Position numbers and translations under genes: made by a program
Notes under the pieces: model-generated
Database searches by the model: none
Told to the model about the DNA's origin: nothing
The model's input: only the letters and a program-made list of their open reading frames with translations
From: Bryobacterales bacterium
GTDB lineage: Bacteria > Acidobacteriota > Terriglobia > Bryobacterales > Bryobacteraceae
Reading direction: 5' to 3'
Length of the DNA stretch: 64,000 nt
NCBI GenBank assembly: GCA_020851555.1
Contig: JADZCM010000012.1
Location: 50,120-114,119, forward strand
Shown here: positions 9,059 to 19,674 of the stretch, piece by piece
Numbering within the stretch: position 1 is the first letter of the stretch
How the letters are laid out: the number at the start of each line of letters is the position of its first letter

Positions 9059-9181
9059 AACAAGGGCTGAGACTGCGCCCGCCCGGCTTGAAATATCACT
9101 TCGCGCGCTGATGCTGGCCTCCGGCCGCCCGTTCCGGCCAGAGCGTGGGAAGATGAGAGGACTGGGCCGGGGGAGGGCGCC

Positions 9182-12100
9182 ATGCACAAGCCGAGGGAGA
9201 TTCGATTCGGATTGGTTCTGTACGGCGGCGTGTCGCTCGCCGTCTACATCAACGGAGTCGCCCAGGAGTTCTTCCGCGCCGTGCGGGGCGACGGCGTCTA
9301 CGGCCTGTTGAAGGCCCTGCTGGGGGCGGACATTGTCATCGACGTGATCAGCGGGACGTCCGCCGGCGGGCTGAACGGCATCTACCTGGCCTACGCGCTC
9401 TGCCAGGAGAAGCAGCCCTGCGACTTTCTCCGGTTTTCGGAGCTGTGGCGGAACCATGGCGACATCGATAAGCTGCTGCGGAGCCCGGACGACGCCTGCC
9501 CGCGTTCCCTTCTCGACGGAGAGGGTTACTACCAGGAGAAGCTCCAGGAGGCCTTCACCGGCATGGGACGCTGGCAATCCCCCTCCGAACTGCCGTCGGA
9601 GCTGAATGAACTGGACCTGTTCATCACGGGCACCGACTTCCACGGCTACGTGTACACCCGGTTTGACGGCACGGGGCGTCCCATCACCGTCAAAGACCAC
9701 CGCACCCTGTTTCAACTGAAGTACCGGCGCGGGCGGTACAACGATTTCGCGCCGGCCGGCCCGCCCGAGAACGTCACCGCGGAAGAGCTGCATGGAGAGC
9801 TTGCCAAACTGGCGCGGATCACGTCCTGTTTTCCGGTCGCTTTTCCGCCGGTTTGCGTGGCGGGAGACGACCGGCTGATCCGCAAGTGGGGGCAGCTCTC
9901 CAGGAAGCCGCTCGTCGCGGGTCCTGAGGGCGAGGCCCCCCGCTACTACCTGGACGGCGGGGTGCTCGACAACAAGCCTTTCTCGTCCACCACGCGCGCC
10001 ATCTTCCACCGCACCGCGAACAGACCGGTCACCCGGAAGCTCTTCTATGTGGAACCGGCGCCCGAGGTTTTCGATCCCGAGGCCGTGTCGGCTGCGCCGG
10101 ATGTAATCGCGGCGGGCGTGGGAGCGCTCACAGTCATCCCTGGTTATGAGAGTATCGCCGGGGACCTGCAAGCCATCCGTGACCGCAACACCCGCATCCA
10201 GCAGTTCCGCAGCCTGGCCGAAGTGGTGGGGAAAAGTACGGCGTCCCAGCCGCAACGCCGGCCCTCTCCCGAGCAGGTGGAGCTGTACCGGCGCAGCAGG
10301 CTGAACCCCTTGCTTGACCGCGTCCTGGCCGGTATTCTCCGACAGAGCGGCCACGAGGTGCTGCTGGACCCGCAGCAGCAGCGGCTGGCGTCCCAGCTCT
10401 TTGCGGAGTTCTTCCACGCCTTCGATCCTGTGGTCCAGGATCTGGTGCTGGGTGATTTCGACGCCGACACGCGCATGCGGCGGCTGTTTCACGTCACGTA
10501 TGCGATCCATTCGAATCCCGACCGGACGCCGGACGATCTCCAGGCGCTCGACACCTGCAACCGCTGGATCAAGTGCCTCGAAGTGATCCGCTTCGCGCTT
10601 GAATCCACCGTCGACAGGCTGCCGCTGCGCTGGTACGACGAGTCTCCGGCGGGACCGCGGCTTCGGCCCCTGGCCGGGATCTGGCGGGAAACCGGCCAGG
10701 CGTTGGCTTACGTGCTGGCCGCCGACGCGGAGGTGACCGGGTTTGTCGATTCCCCGCCGGACCAGGAAGCCGCCAGCGCCCTGCTCGCGGTTCTGCTCCG
10801 CCGGCAGCGGGAATTCGCCGGGAACGGCCCGGCGCCCGCGGCCACGGCGCCGACTCTGCTGCACTACCTGGACGCGCAGTTTGAGCAGCCTCAGTTTCTG
10901 GAGGGATCCCTCGACGCCCGGCAGGCATGGGACAGTTTCCCCTGGGTCGACCTGCACCAGTACCCGCTGCAAGCCGCGTCGGGGATCTTCGAGCTGGACG
11001 AGATCGACACGGTGAGAATCAGCCCGAAGGACGCCCAGCTCGGTTTCAGCCGCCGGCCGGCCGCCGACAAGCTTTCCGGCGACCAGTTCGCGAACTTCGG
11101 CGGTTTTTTCAAACGAAGCTGGCGCTCGAACGACCTGTTGTGGGGACGGCTCGACGGGCTCTCCAGGATCTTCGAAACGCTACTCTCCAGGGAAGCTGTC
11201 GAAGCCTCCACGTCGGACCAGGCGGGCGCGGCGGAGCGGCTGCGCGTCATCCGGTCGCTCAACCTGGCTCCGGCCCTGGCCTCCTGGCTGGAGGACCTGG
11301 CGGACCCCGGCCGGCCCGGCCACGGCGCGGCCCTGGACGCCCTGAACGCAGGCAACCGGGAGGCGGAAGGCGGCCTGCTGGACCAGTTTGTCCGGTACGC
11401 GCAGGCCGGCCTGGTGGAGCAGGGGCTCCGCGGGGTCATCGAGGACAGCATCCAGGAGCAGGTCGAGTGGAACCGCTGCCGCACGGGCGATCCGGGCCGC
11501 ACCAGCTTCCACGCCGACGGCCTGCGCTTCACCCGGCCCAACAGCGGCTTCATCAGCCTCGCCGTGCAGCAGATGGCGCGTGAGGCTCTCGACAAGCGCC
11601 AGGTGCCGGACGTGGCGGCCTTCTTCGCCGATCCGAATCGCTACACCGTCGGCCGGGAGCGGATCGCGTCCGACGTGCCCACGCCCGTGCTGGCCGAACT
11701 GGCCTCGCGCGCCGCGCTGGTGTTGCGCAACTGCCTCGCGCCGGCGGTTGGGTCCGGCGCCTCGGCCATCCGGAACTCCCGGGTGTTCAAGCTGGGGTTT
11801 GACTGGCCCGTCCGGCTGGTCCACGGCTTCGCGCGGCTGGTGCGCGACGCGCCCGGCGCCGCGCAGGTGCTGACCGCCGTCGCGGCTCTCTACTCCGTAT
11901 TCGCCCTGTTCGCGGGCGTGAAGTGGTGGGGGGTGTTCGTCTGGCCCGCCGGGGAAGGCCTCCAGGTGTCCGGCCTGCTCGCTCTGATCATTGTGCCCGC
12001 CGTCGTGCTGGGGACGCTGCCGGAGATACTGCGGTGGCAACACCCGCGCTGCGCCGGGCTGCTGCGGAGTTACGGGCCCTGGGTCCTGCTGGGCGGCGTG

Positions 12101-12292
12101 GCGGCGCTGGCGGCGGCTGGGGTGGTCTGGCTCGAACGGCTGCGAACGGGCCTGGCAGAGTTCCTGGAGGCCAGGTCCGGCGCCGTCAGCGCCGGCCTGC
12201 TGGCGGGCTGTGCCGTGGCCGCCGGCGTGCTTCTCGTAAAAGGGTTCCGGTGGGCGCTATGTTCGTTGCGCGGGCGGAAGGCCCCCGGCTAG
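9182..12292 (+). CDS. patatin-like phospholipase, large DUF3376-type
   Basis: A 1036-residue protein with an N-terminal patatin lipase domain. VLYGGVSLAVYING (residues 12-25) is the oxyanion-hole region, ISGTSAGG holds the nucleophile Ser60, and YLDGGVLDN holds the catalytic Asp258. The long middle region is mostly helical and fits the DUF3376-containing patatins. The last 150 residues have about four hydrophobic helices (near AALYSVFALFAG, LLALIIVPAVVLG, WVLLGGVAALAAAG, GLLAGCAVAAGVL), so it is probably anchored in the inner membrane. It should hydrolyse acyl esters of lipids. It stands alone, with a convergent small gene overlapping its stop codon. Confidence 0.85.
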   Translation: MHKPREIRFGLVLYGGVSLAVYINGVAQEFFRAVRGDGVYGLLKALLGADIVIDVISGTSAGGLNGIYLAYALCQEKQPCDFLRFSELWRNHGDIDKLLRSPDDACPRSLLDGEGYYQEKLQEAFTGMGRWQSPSELPSELNELDLFITGTDFHGYVYTRFDGTGRPITVKDHRTLFQLKYRRGRYNDFAPAGPPENVTAEELHGELAKLARITSCFPVAFPPVCVAGDDRLIRKWGQLSRKPLVAGPEGEAPRYYLDGGVLDNKPFSSTTRAIFHRTANRPVTRKLFYVEPAPEVFDPEAVSAAPDVIAAGVGALTVIPGYESIAGDLQAIRDRNTRIQQFRSLAEVVGKSTASQPQRRPSPEQVELYRRSRLNPLLDRVLAGILRQSGHEVLLDPQQQRLASQLFAEFFHAFDPVVQDLVLGDFDADTRMRRLFHVTYAIHSNPDRTPDDLQALDTCNRWIKCLEVIRFALESTVDRLPLRWYDESPAGPRLRPLAGIWRETGQALAYVLAADAEVTGFVDSPPDQEAASALLAVLLRRQREFAGNGPAPAATAPTLLHYLDAQFEQPQFLEGSLDARQAWDSFPWVDLHQYPLQAASGIFELDEIDTVRISPKDAQLGFSRRPAADKLSGDQFANFGGFFKRSWRSNDLLWGRLDGLSRIFETLLSREAVEASTSDQAGAAERLRVIRSLNLAPALASWLEDLADPGRPGHGAALDALNAGNREAEGGLLDQFVRYAQAGLVEQGLRGVIEDSIQEQVEWNRCRTGDPGRTSFHADGLRFTRPNSGFISLAVQQMAREALDKRQVPDVAAFFADPNRYTVGRERIASDVPTPVLAELASRAALVLRNCLAPAVGSGASAIRNSRVFKLGFDWPVRLVHGFARLVRDAPGAAQVLTAVAALYSVFALFAGVKWWGVFVWPAGEGLQVSGLLALIIVPAVVLGTLPEILRWQHPRCAGLLRSYGPWVLLGGVAALAAAGVVWLERLRTGLAEFLEARSGAVSAGLLAGCAVAAGVLLVKGFRWALCSLRGRKAPG

Positions 12293-12441
12293 GCGGAGCG
12301 CTTGAGCGCGATCCACGTTTTGACTGCCATCGCTGCCAGCAGGAGCCACACCAGGTCCCTGGGCAGGCGGTTGAGCGTGACCGCCGCCGCCAGCCCCAGA
12401 AGCCCGTAGCAGGAGAGCGCCGCCAGAAACCGGTGATTCAT
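12289..12441 (-). CDS. small membrane protein, uncharacterised
   Basis: A reverse-strand reading frame of 50 residues from the ATG at 12441. It has two hydrophobic stretches, LAALSCYGLLGLAAAV and LVWLLLAAMAVKTWIAL, with positive residues at the end. Its stop overlaps the patatin stop by 4 nt in convergent orientation. A longer version starting at 12555 would add a basic, low-complexity N-terminus and is less likely. Function is unknown. Confidence 0.45.
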   Translation of the reverse strand: MNHRFLAALSCYGLLGLAAAVTLNRLPRDLVWLLLAAMAVKTWIALKRSA

Positions 12442-12563
12442 CCCGAAGGCCGATTGTCGCAGAAAACAAATCCGGAAACCGCGGCCCGCGGCGGCGGCGT
12501 CTCTGAATTGAGTACGGCGCGGGCGTCCGGTTCGCCCGGTCCAACCGGATCTCACGCGTCCGA

Positions 12564-12569
12564 TATAAT
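12564..12569 (+). promoter_or_regulatory. -10 box of the outer-membrane protein gene
   Basis: A perfect TATAAT lies about 45 nt before the TTG start at 12615, leaving a leader of about 40 nt that contains GAGGTGA as ribosome binding site. No clear -35 hexamer is present. Confidence 0.45.
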
Positions 12570-12614
12570 CAAGGCTTGGCGTTCCGTTCCGGCGCCGTGT
12601 CCCGAGGTGATCCT

Positions 12615-13427
12615 TTGAAGGCTATTGTCGTGTTCGGCGTCATGCTGGCGGTCTGCGCTTCCCTGCCGGCTCAGCCGCAAGACGCGCCGGTTCCGGCGGC
12701 TGGCGCCAGGTCAGCGCAGGCAGCGCCCGCGGAAGAAGAAGAACCGGAGCGGGAGCCCGTCTACGTCCGGTTATTTTCCGTCGGCCTGACCGGCAGCGCT
12801 CACGCCCTCATGCTGCTGCGTGGCGGCCGTTTGGAAAACGAGACCGCCAACCCTCCCCTCTTCACGAAGTTCGAAACCAATACGAAGAAACACTACACGG
12901 CGGGGGGCATCACGATGCAACTGGCGGTTCTCGAACGCTGGACCCTTGCCGTGAGCGGCCTTGCCCGCACCGCGGAATACGAATCGTTCAAGACGTTCCT
13001 GGCGGGGATCGACAACCCGAAGACGGTCGTGGACGAGCGGGTTTCCACGGGCATCACGGAGAAGACCAAGGCCCGTTACCTCGACTTCCCCGTGCTTTTG
13101 CGCCGGTACAACATCGGGCGGCACGAGTACGGGCATCGCTGGTTCATCCAGGGCGGGCCGTCGCTCCGGTACGTCGGCAAGATCCGCACCGAGCGCGAAC
13201 TCAGCGACAAGGACGGGAAGAAGACCACGGAGACTCACCCGGTGGCCGGACATCGGAAGAGCCTCCTGGGCGTAACCGCCGGCTTCGGCGGCCAGTTCAT
13301 CGATCCGGTGGGGCTGCGCGTGATCCCGGAGGTGCGCTACACGCGCTGGTTCGGCGCCACCTTCGACTCGCCGCCCACCCGTTCCCGCCGCGACCAACTG
13401 GAGTTCATGATCTCCTTCAGCTTCTGA
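12615..13427 (+). CDS. secreted outer-membrane beta-barrel protein, uncharacterised
   Basis: A 270-residue exported protein. I place the start at a TTG (12615) because GAGGTGA precedes it at good spacing and the reading then begins directly with a signal peptide (KAIVVFGVMLAVCASLPAQ). After a Pro/Ala/Glu-rich linker the protein alternates polar and hydrophobic residues in strand-like stretches and ends FMISFSF; a terminal aromatic residue is the hallmark of outer-membrane barrels recognised by BamA. It probably forms a small barrel in the outer membrane. No specific family is recognised. Confidence 0.6.
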   Translation: MKAIVVFGVMLAVCASLPAQPQDAPVPAAGARSAQAAPAEEEEPEREPVYVRLFSVGLTGSAHALMLLRGGRLENETANPPLFTKFETNTKKHYTAGGITMQLAVLERWTLAVSGLARTAEYESFKTFLAGIDNPKTVVDERVSTGITEKTKARYLDFPVLLRRYNIGRHEYGHRWFIQGGPSLRYVGKIRTERELSDKDGKKTTETHPVAGHRKSLLGVTAGFGGQFIDPVGLRVIPEVRYTRWFGATFDSPPTRSRRDQLEFMISFSF

Positions 13428-13460
13428 GCGCCCCGCGGCGCCGTTTGATACCGTGTCCCC

Positions 13461-14129
13461 ATGAGGACGGACTTCGTCCTTTTCGGGCCGGCTCATCTTG
13501 CCATTCTGGCGGCGATTCCCTGCCTTTCGGCGGTCCTGGCGCGCCTGGCCCGGGGAGGGGGGCGTGGCATCCGGATCTGCCTGGGCGTCCTGCTGGGGCT
13601 GAACGAACTCATCTGGTACGGATACAGGCTGCGCACGGAGGGAGTCCGGCTGCCGGAGGGCCTGCCGCTGCAACTGTGCGACCTGGCGCTGTGGCTCACC
13701 GTGGCGGCGTTGATCACCTTGAAGCCATGGGCTTGCGAGGCCGCTTACTTCCTCGGGCTGGGGGGCAGCGGCATGGCGGTGCTGACGCCGGATCTCTGGG
13801 CGCCGTCGTGGTCCTATCCGACCTGGTATTTCTTCCTGGCCCACGGCGGCGTCGCGACCGCTGCGCTTTTTCTGGCTTGGGCGCGCCTGTTCCGCCCGCG
13901 TCCCGGTTCCGTGTTGAGGGCCCTGGGCATCACCAACCTGTTCGCGGCGGCAGTGGGCCTCTTCAACGCCGTGTTCCACACCAACTACATGTACCTGTGC
14001 CGTAAGCCGGAGGGCGCATCGTTGCTGGACTTCCTTGGTCCCTGGCCCTGGTACCTTCTGGGCGGAGAGGCAGCCGCCGCCGCGCTCTTCTGGCTCCTGT
14101 GGCTGCCGCTCCGGCGGCGCTCTCACTGA
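13461..14129 (+). CDS. YwaF/TIGR02206 family membrane protein
   Basis: A 222-residue protein with about seven hydrophobic helices. The pattern LNELIWYGYRL, LPLQLCDLALWLTVAAL, SYPTWYFFLAHGGV and FHTNYMYLCRKPEGASLLDFLGPWPWYL is characteristic of the TIGR02206 (YwaF-like) integral membrane family. The conserved LPLQLCD and N-Y-M-Y-L-x-x-K-P motifs are intact. The family has no established function. It precedes secA with an 80-nt gap. Confidence 0.8.
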   Translation: MRTDFVLFGPAHLAILAAIPCLSAVLARLARGGGRGIRICLGVLLGLNELIWYGYRLRTEGVRLPEGLPLQLCDLALWLTVAALITLKPWACEAAYFLGLGGSGMAVLTPDLWAPSWSYPTWYFFLAHGGVATAALFLAWARLFRPRPGSVLRALGITNLFAAAVGLFNAVFHTNYMYLCRKPEGASLLDFLGPWPWYLLGGEAAAAALFWLLWLPLRRRSH

Positions 14130-14189
14130 CGCCCGGAGGCCGGCGCGACCCCGGGCGCCGGTAAGGGACTGCCTCCAGCCACCGTGCAG

Positions 14190-14195
14190 TACAAT
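14190..14195 (+). promoter_or_regulatory. -10 box of secA
   Basis: TACAAT lies 14 nt before the secA ATG. Transcription would start near 14202, leaving a leader of only 7-9 nt (a C-rich stretch with no Shine-Dalgarno sequence). Confidence 0.4.
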
Positions 14196-14209
14196 GAAAT
14201 CACACCCCC

Positions 14210-17067
<2,858 letters not shown>

Positions 17068-17083
<16 letters not shown>

Positions 17084-18051
17084 CGGTTCTCCTCCTCGCC
17101 CTGGCTGCCTGCCGGCCATCGGGCGCCGCAATGTGGCCGGAACAACTCGGCCCGTTCACGCGGGGCGTCGCGCAGCCCGCCCCGACGCCCAACGCCGGCG
17201 TCTGGGAAGAGTACGGTCTGGCCGAGACGGAGCAGGCGCAGTACACCGGCGATTCCCGTCGTTTCACGGCTTCCGCCTGGCGTTTCCGGGACCCGACCGG
17301 AGCCATGGCCGCTTTCGACTGGCAGCGCCCGGCGGGGGCGACGCCTTCCCCAGTCGGCCAGCTTGCTGCCGAGACTCAAGACACGCTGCTCCTGGCCTTC
17401 TACAACTACCTGTTCCGTTTCGAAGGTTGGAAGCCGGATGAGGCGGAGCTCGCTCCGCTGCTGGAGTCGCTGTCGCGCACCGATCAGAGTTCACTGCCGA
17501 CGCTGCCCAGTTATGTGCCCGCGGCCAACCGTGTCCCCAACTCTGAACGCTACGTCCTTGGCCCGGCATCGCTCGAGTTGTTCGACAAGCGGATTCCGCC
17601 GTCGATTGTCGCCTTCCACATGGGAGCCGAAGGGCAGATCACGCGGTATTCGGGCAAAGGCGGCGAACTGACGCTCGGAGTCTTTTCCTATCCCACGCCG
17701 AACATGGCGCGCGACAGGGAATCCGCGTTCAGAGAGATGAAGGGCGCGCTCGTGAAACGCAGCGGACCGCTGGTCGCCGTGATCCTTTCGCCGCCCGACG
17801 CGGACGAAGCGGAGCGCTTGCTCGCCAAGGTGCAATACCAGGCCACGATCACCTGGAGCGAACGCATGCCTACCGCGCGGGACAACATCGGCAACCTGAT
17901 CCTGGCCATCTTCTCGCTTACCGGTCTGCTCGTCCTCTTCGCCGCCGCCGCCGGTCTGGCGGTGGGAGGCTTTCGAGTTTTTGCCCGCCGGTATATCAAG
18001 GGCTGGGAGGACGAAGAGCCCCTGATTCTACTGCGTCTCGACAAGAGATAA
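17068..18051 (+). CDS. secreted/membrane-anchored protein, DUF6599-like
   Basis: A 327-residue protein starting within the last codons of secA, which suggests translational coupling. It begins [20 protein letters not shown], a signal peptide, then [10 protein letters not shown]... and [18 protein letters not shown], a pattern I associate with the DUF6599 family of Acidobacteriota. A single hydrophobic helix near the C-terminus ([25 protein letters not shown]) is followed by a basic cytoplasmic tail, so most of the protein should sit outside the inner membrane. The function is unknown. The family name is from memory and is the uncertain part. Confidence 0.65.
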
Positions 18052-18201
18052 CTTCCATATTTTCAAGGCATTAAATCGAAAAACGAGGCCTGAAAACTCT
18101 CTCTTTTCCGGTCTCGCCCCCGCCGAGGCCGCCCGAGGCGGCGGCGTAAGCCTTTGGCCCTAAGGGGCTTGTGGCGCAGCATCAGGCCTGGGCTTTTGCG
18201 C
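18052..18201. other. intergenic stretch upstream of the small RNA
   Basis: No gene is supported here. Two local hairpins are visible: GCCGCC-CGA-GGCGGC near 18126-18140, and AAGCCTTT paired with AGGGGCTT near 18149-18171. Either could end transcription from the secA side, but neither has a T-run. Confidence 0.4.
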
Positions 18202-18230
18202 TTGACTTGCGGCCCGTGACGAAATAAGAT
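18202..18230 (+). promoter_or_regulatory. sigma70-type promoter of a candidate small RNA
   Basis: TTGACT (18202-18207) and TAAGAT (18225-18230) are separated by exactly 17 nt, the best-spaced promoter in the window. It points away from secA into a stretch with no open reading frame and places the transcription start near 18237. Confidence 0.65.
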
Positions 18231-18235
18231 CCAAG

Positions 18236-18350
18236 CACGGGTTCTGATGGTTGCGTAGCCGTCGGGCCTGATTCTCCCATTGAACATCACCCTGGTAAAA
18301 CAGGGCAAGGGAAAATGCCTACCTCCCCAAAGGTGGGCATTTTCGTTTCT
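18236..18350 (+). ncRNA. candidate small RNA, about 115 nt, unassigned family
   Basis: A transcript from the promoter at 18202-18230 would fold into three stem-loops. Stem 1 pairs 18241-18244 with 18282-18285 and 18246-18250 with 18277-18281 around one bulged base. Stem 2 pairs CCCTG (18290-18294) with CAGGG (18301-18305) across a GTAAAA loop. Stem 3 is the terminator at 18312-18343. No start codon with a ribosome binding site opens a plausible protein here. It does not match 6S, tmRNA, SRP or RNase P features that I know. It sits alone between secA's partner and a convergent operon. Confidence 0.5.
18312..18350 (+). terminator. intrinsic terminator, probably bidirectional
   Basis: A 13-bp stem (18312-18324 with 18331-18343, one G-T pair) closes a CCCCAA loop; its 3' arm ends in TTTT and T-rich sequence continues. 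On the reverse strand the same hairpin lies about 30 nt past the stop of the methyltransferase gene and also ends in TTTT, so it can terminate both transcripts. Confidence 0.75.
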
Positions 18351-18374
18351 TGGGCGTCTCCGGCATATGACGTG

Positions 18375-19673
18375 CTATGAAATCACTTCAACGAGGCGTG
18401 AGAAAACCGCAGTCACCTCGCCGATGGCGATCTTCAGGTTGTGACTTCCAGGTTGTAACTCGTTAGAAACACGGGCGTTAATCTGGCGGGAGCCGCTGGC
18501 GTCGGGCGGACCGACAAAATCAATCTTCAGTCGGCCGGCGCCCAGATAGACTCTGAGGTTGGCGCGGTCGGCGTTATCCGGCAGGCCCGCCACCCAAACG
18601 CTAAGCATGCCCTCATCCCCCGGCAGGACTTGGTTCCGGCTCCAGGTGCGTCCGCCGCAGACTTCGCGGATCGCCAGTCCTTCTGCGCGCGGCGGGATGT
18701 CCACCGCTATTCTCACAGGTTCGCCGAAGCCGCTGTGCGCCAGGCGCAGACGGACGTCCTTCCAGCCCGGCGCGAGTCCCGGCGGCAGACGGAAGTTCGC
18801 GACCCAGCGCGCACCCTGGTCGCGCCGCAGGAACAGGACAGGCGCTCCGAACCCTTCCACCTCAAGCCGAAGTTCTTTTCGGTCAAGCTGTTTCCGCTCG
18901 CAATTGAACCAACACGTGAGGTACTGGTCGCCCTGGGAGGCGAAGTTGATGCCGTAGTCCGCGTGGTTGACGACAGTCAGAAGTTCCGGCGCCGGCTCGT
19001 CCGCTCCGGCCGGCACAGGCTCCCAGCGGCGATGGCAGGCCACCGAGGCGAAGTCGCCCCCGGCGTATAGTAGCTCCGCCCGGGCGAAGCCTGCTGCGCG
19101 GCACAGAGCCATGAGGCAGGAAACGCTGGGGCCGTGCCAGTTGTCGAGCCGCCCGGCCAGCTCATCGGTTTCGTAGAACTCCATGGTGGGCGTTTCGCCG
19201 GCGCGCTCCCGCCAGGTATCGCCGTCGGTGACGTAGGAATCCACCAGCGCCGTCTCCCTGGTGAGAGCGCAGACGATCTCCAGGCCGAGCAGCGGGTGTT
19301 TCAGATGGTAGAGCACCCCCAGGAAGAAGACGTAGTCGAAGCGCCCTAACCCCGCGTTGCGCAGATCGAAGACGTCGAGGATGCGGTAGTCCGCTTTCGA
19401 ACCCAAGCGGGAGTGAATCTGGCGAAAGCTCTCCAGTTCGACGCAGTCCACTGCGGTGACCTGGGCTCCGCGGCGCTCGGCTTCGAAGGTGAACCAGCCG
19501 TCCCAGGCGCCGATGTCCAGCACGCGCTTTCCGCTCAGGTCCGCCGGGATGGGGAAACGGGCGTAACGCTCACGCAGAACCTCGAGGCTGACGTGTCCGT
19601 CGATGCGTGTTCCGCCGGGCAGTTCGAAGCTGTGGTACCAGCCGCCGGCAGCCCACCCGAGGTCGGAGGGCAT
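18375..19673 (-). CDS. SAM-dependent methyltransferase with C-terminal Ig-like region
   Basis: A 432-residue protein. Residues 1-215 form a class I methyltransferase resembling the CmoB/DUF1698 group: YHSFELPGGTRIDGH, then the SAM-binding RVLDIGAWDGWFTFEAERRGA, VDCVELE, and FFLGVLYHLKHP. Residues after about 235 are not methyltransferase: they read as beta-sandwich sequence rich in alternating hydrophobic residues and end with an Ig/TIG-like segment. The substrate is unknown; a tRNA role as in CmoB is not supported by context. It starts 1 nt after the propeller gene, so it closes an operon of otherwise secreted proteins, although it lacks a signal peptide itself. Confidence 0.75.
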   Translation of the reverse strand: MPSDLGWAAGGWYHSFELPGGTRIDGHVSLEVLRERYARFPIPADLSGKRVLDIGAWDGWFTFEAERRGAQVTAVDCVELESFRQIHSRLGSKADYRILDVFDLRNAGLGRFDYVFFLGVLYHLKHPLLGLEIVCALTRETALVDSYVTDGDTWRERAGETPTMEFYETDELAGRLDNWHGPSVSCLMALCRAAGFARAELLYAGGDFASVACHRRWEPVPAGADEPAPELLTVVNHADYGINFASQGDQYLTCWFNCERKQLDRKELRLEVEGFGAPVLFLRRDQGARWVANFRLPPGLAPGWKDVRLRLAHSGFGEPVRIAVDIPPRAEGLAIREVCGGRTWSRNQVLPGDEGMLSVWVAGLPDNADRANLRVYLGAGRLKIDFVGPPDASGSRQINARVSNELQPGSHNLKIAIGEVTAVFSRLVEVIS

Positions 19674-19674
19674 G

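Noticed and set aside
8882..10972. Reverse-strand frame of about 700 codons opposite the patatin gene
   Set aside because: Antisense shadow of a gene with intact Ser/Asp dyad; no motif in the antisense product.
18063..18308. Small reverse-strand ORF over the candidate small RNA
   Set aside because: Basic, low-complexity product with no ribosome binding site; it runs against the promoter and terminator found there.
18236..18350. 6S RNA or another known housekeeping RNA at the orphan transcript
   Set aside because: It is too short and lacks the long closing stem with a central bubble of 6S, and has no SRP or tmRNA signature.
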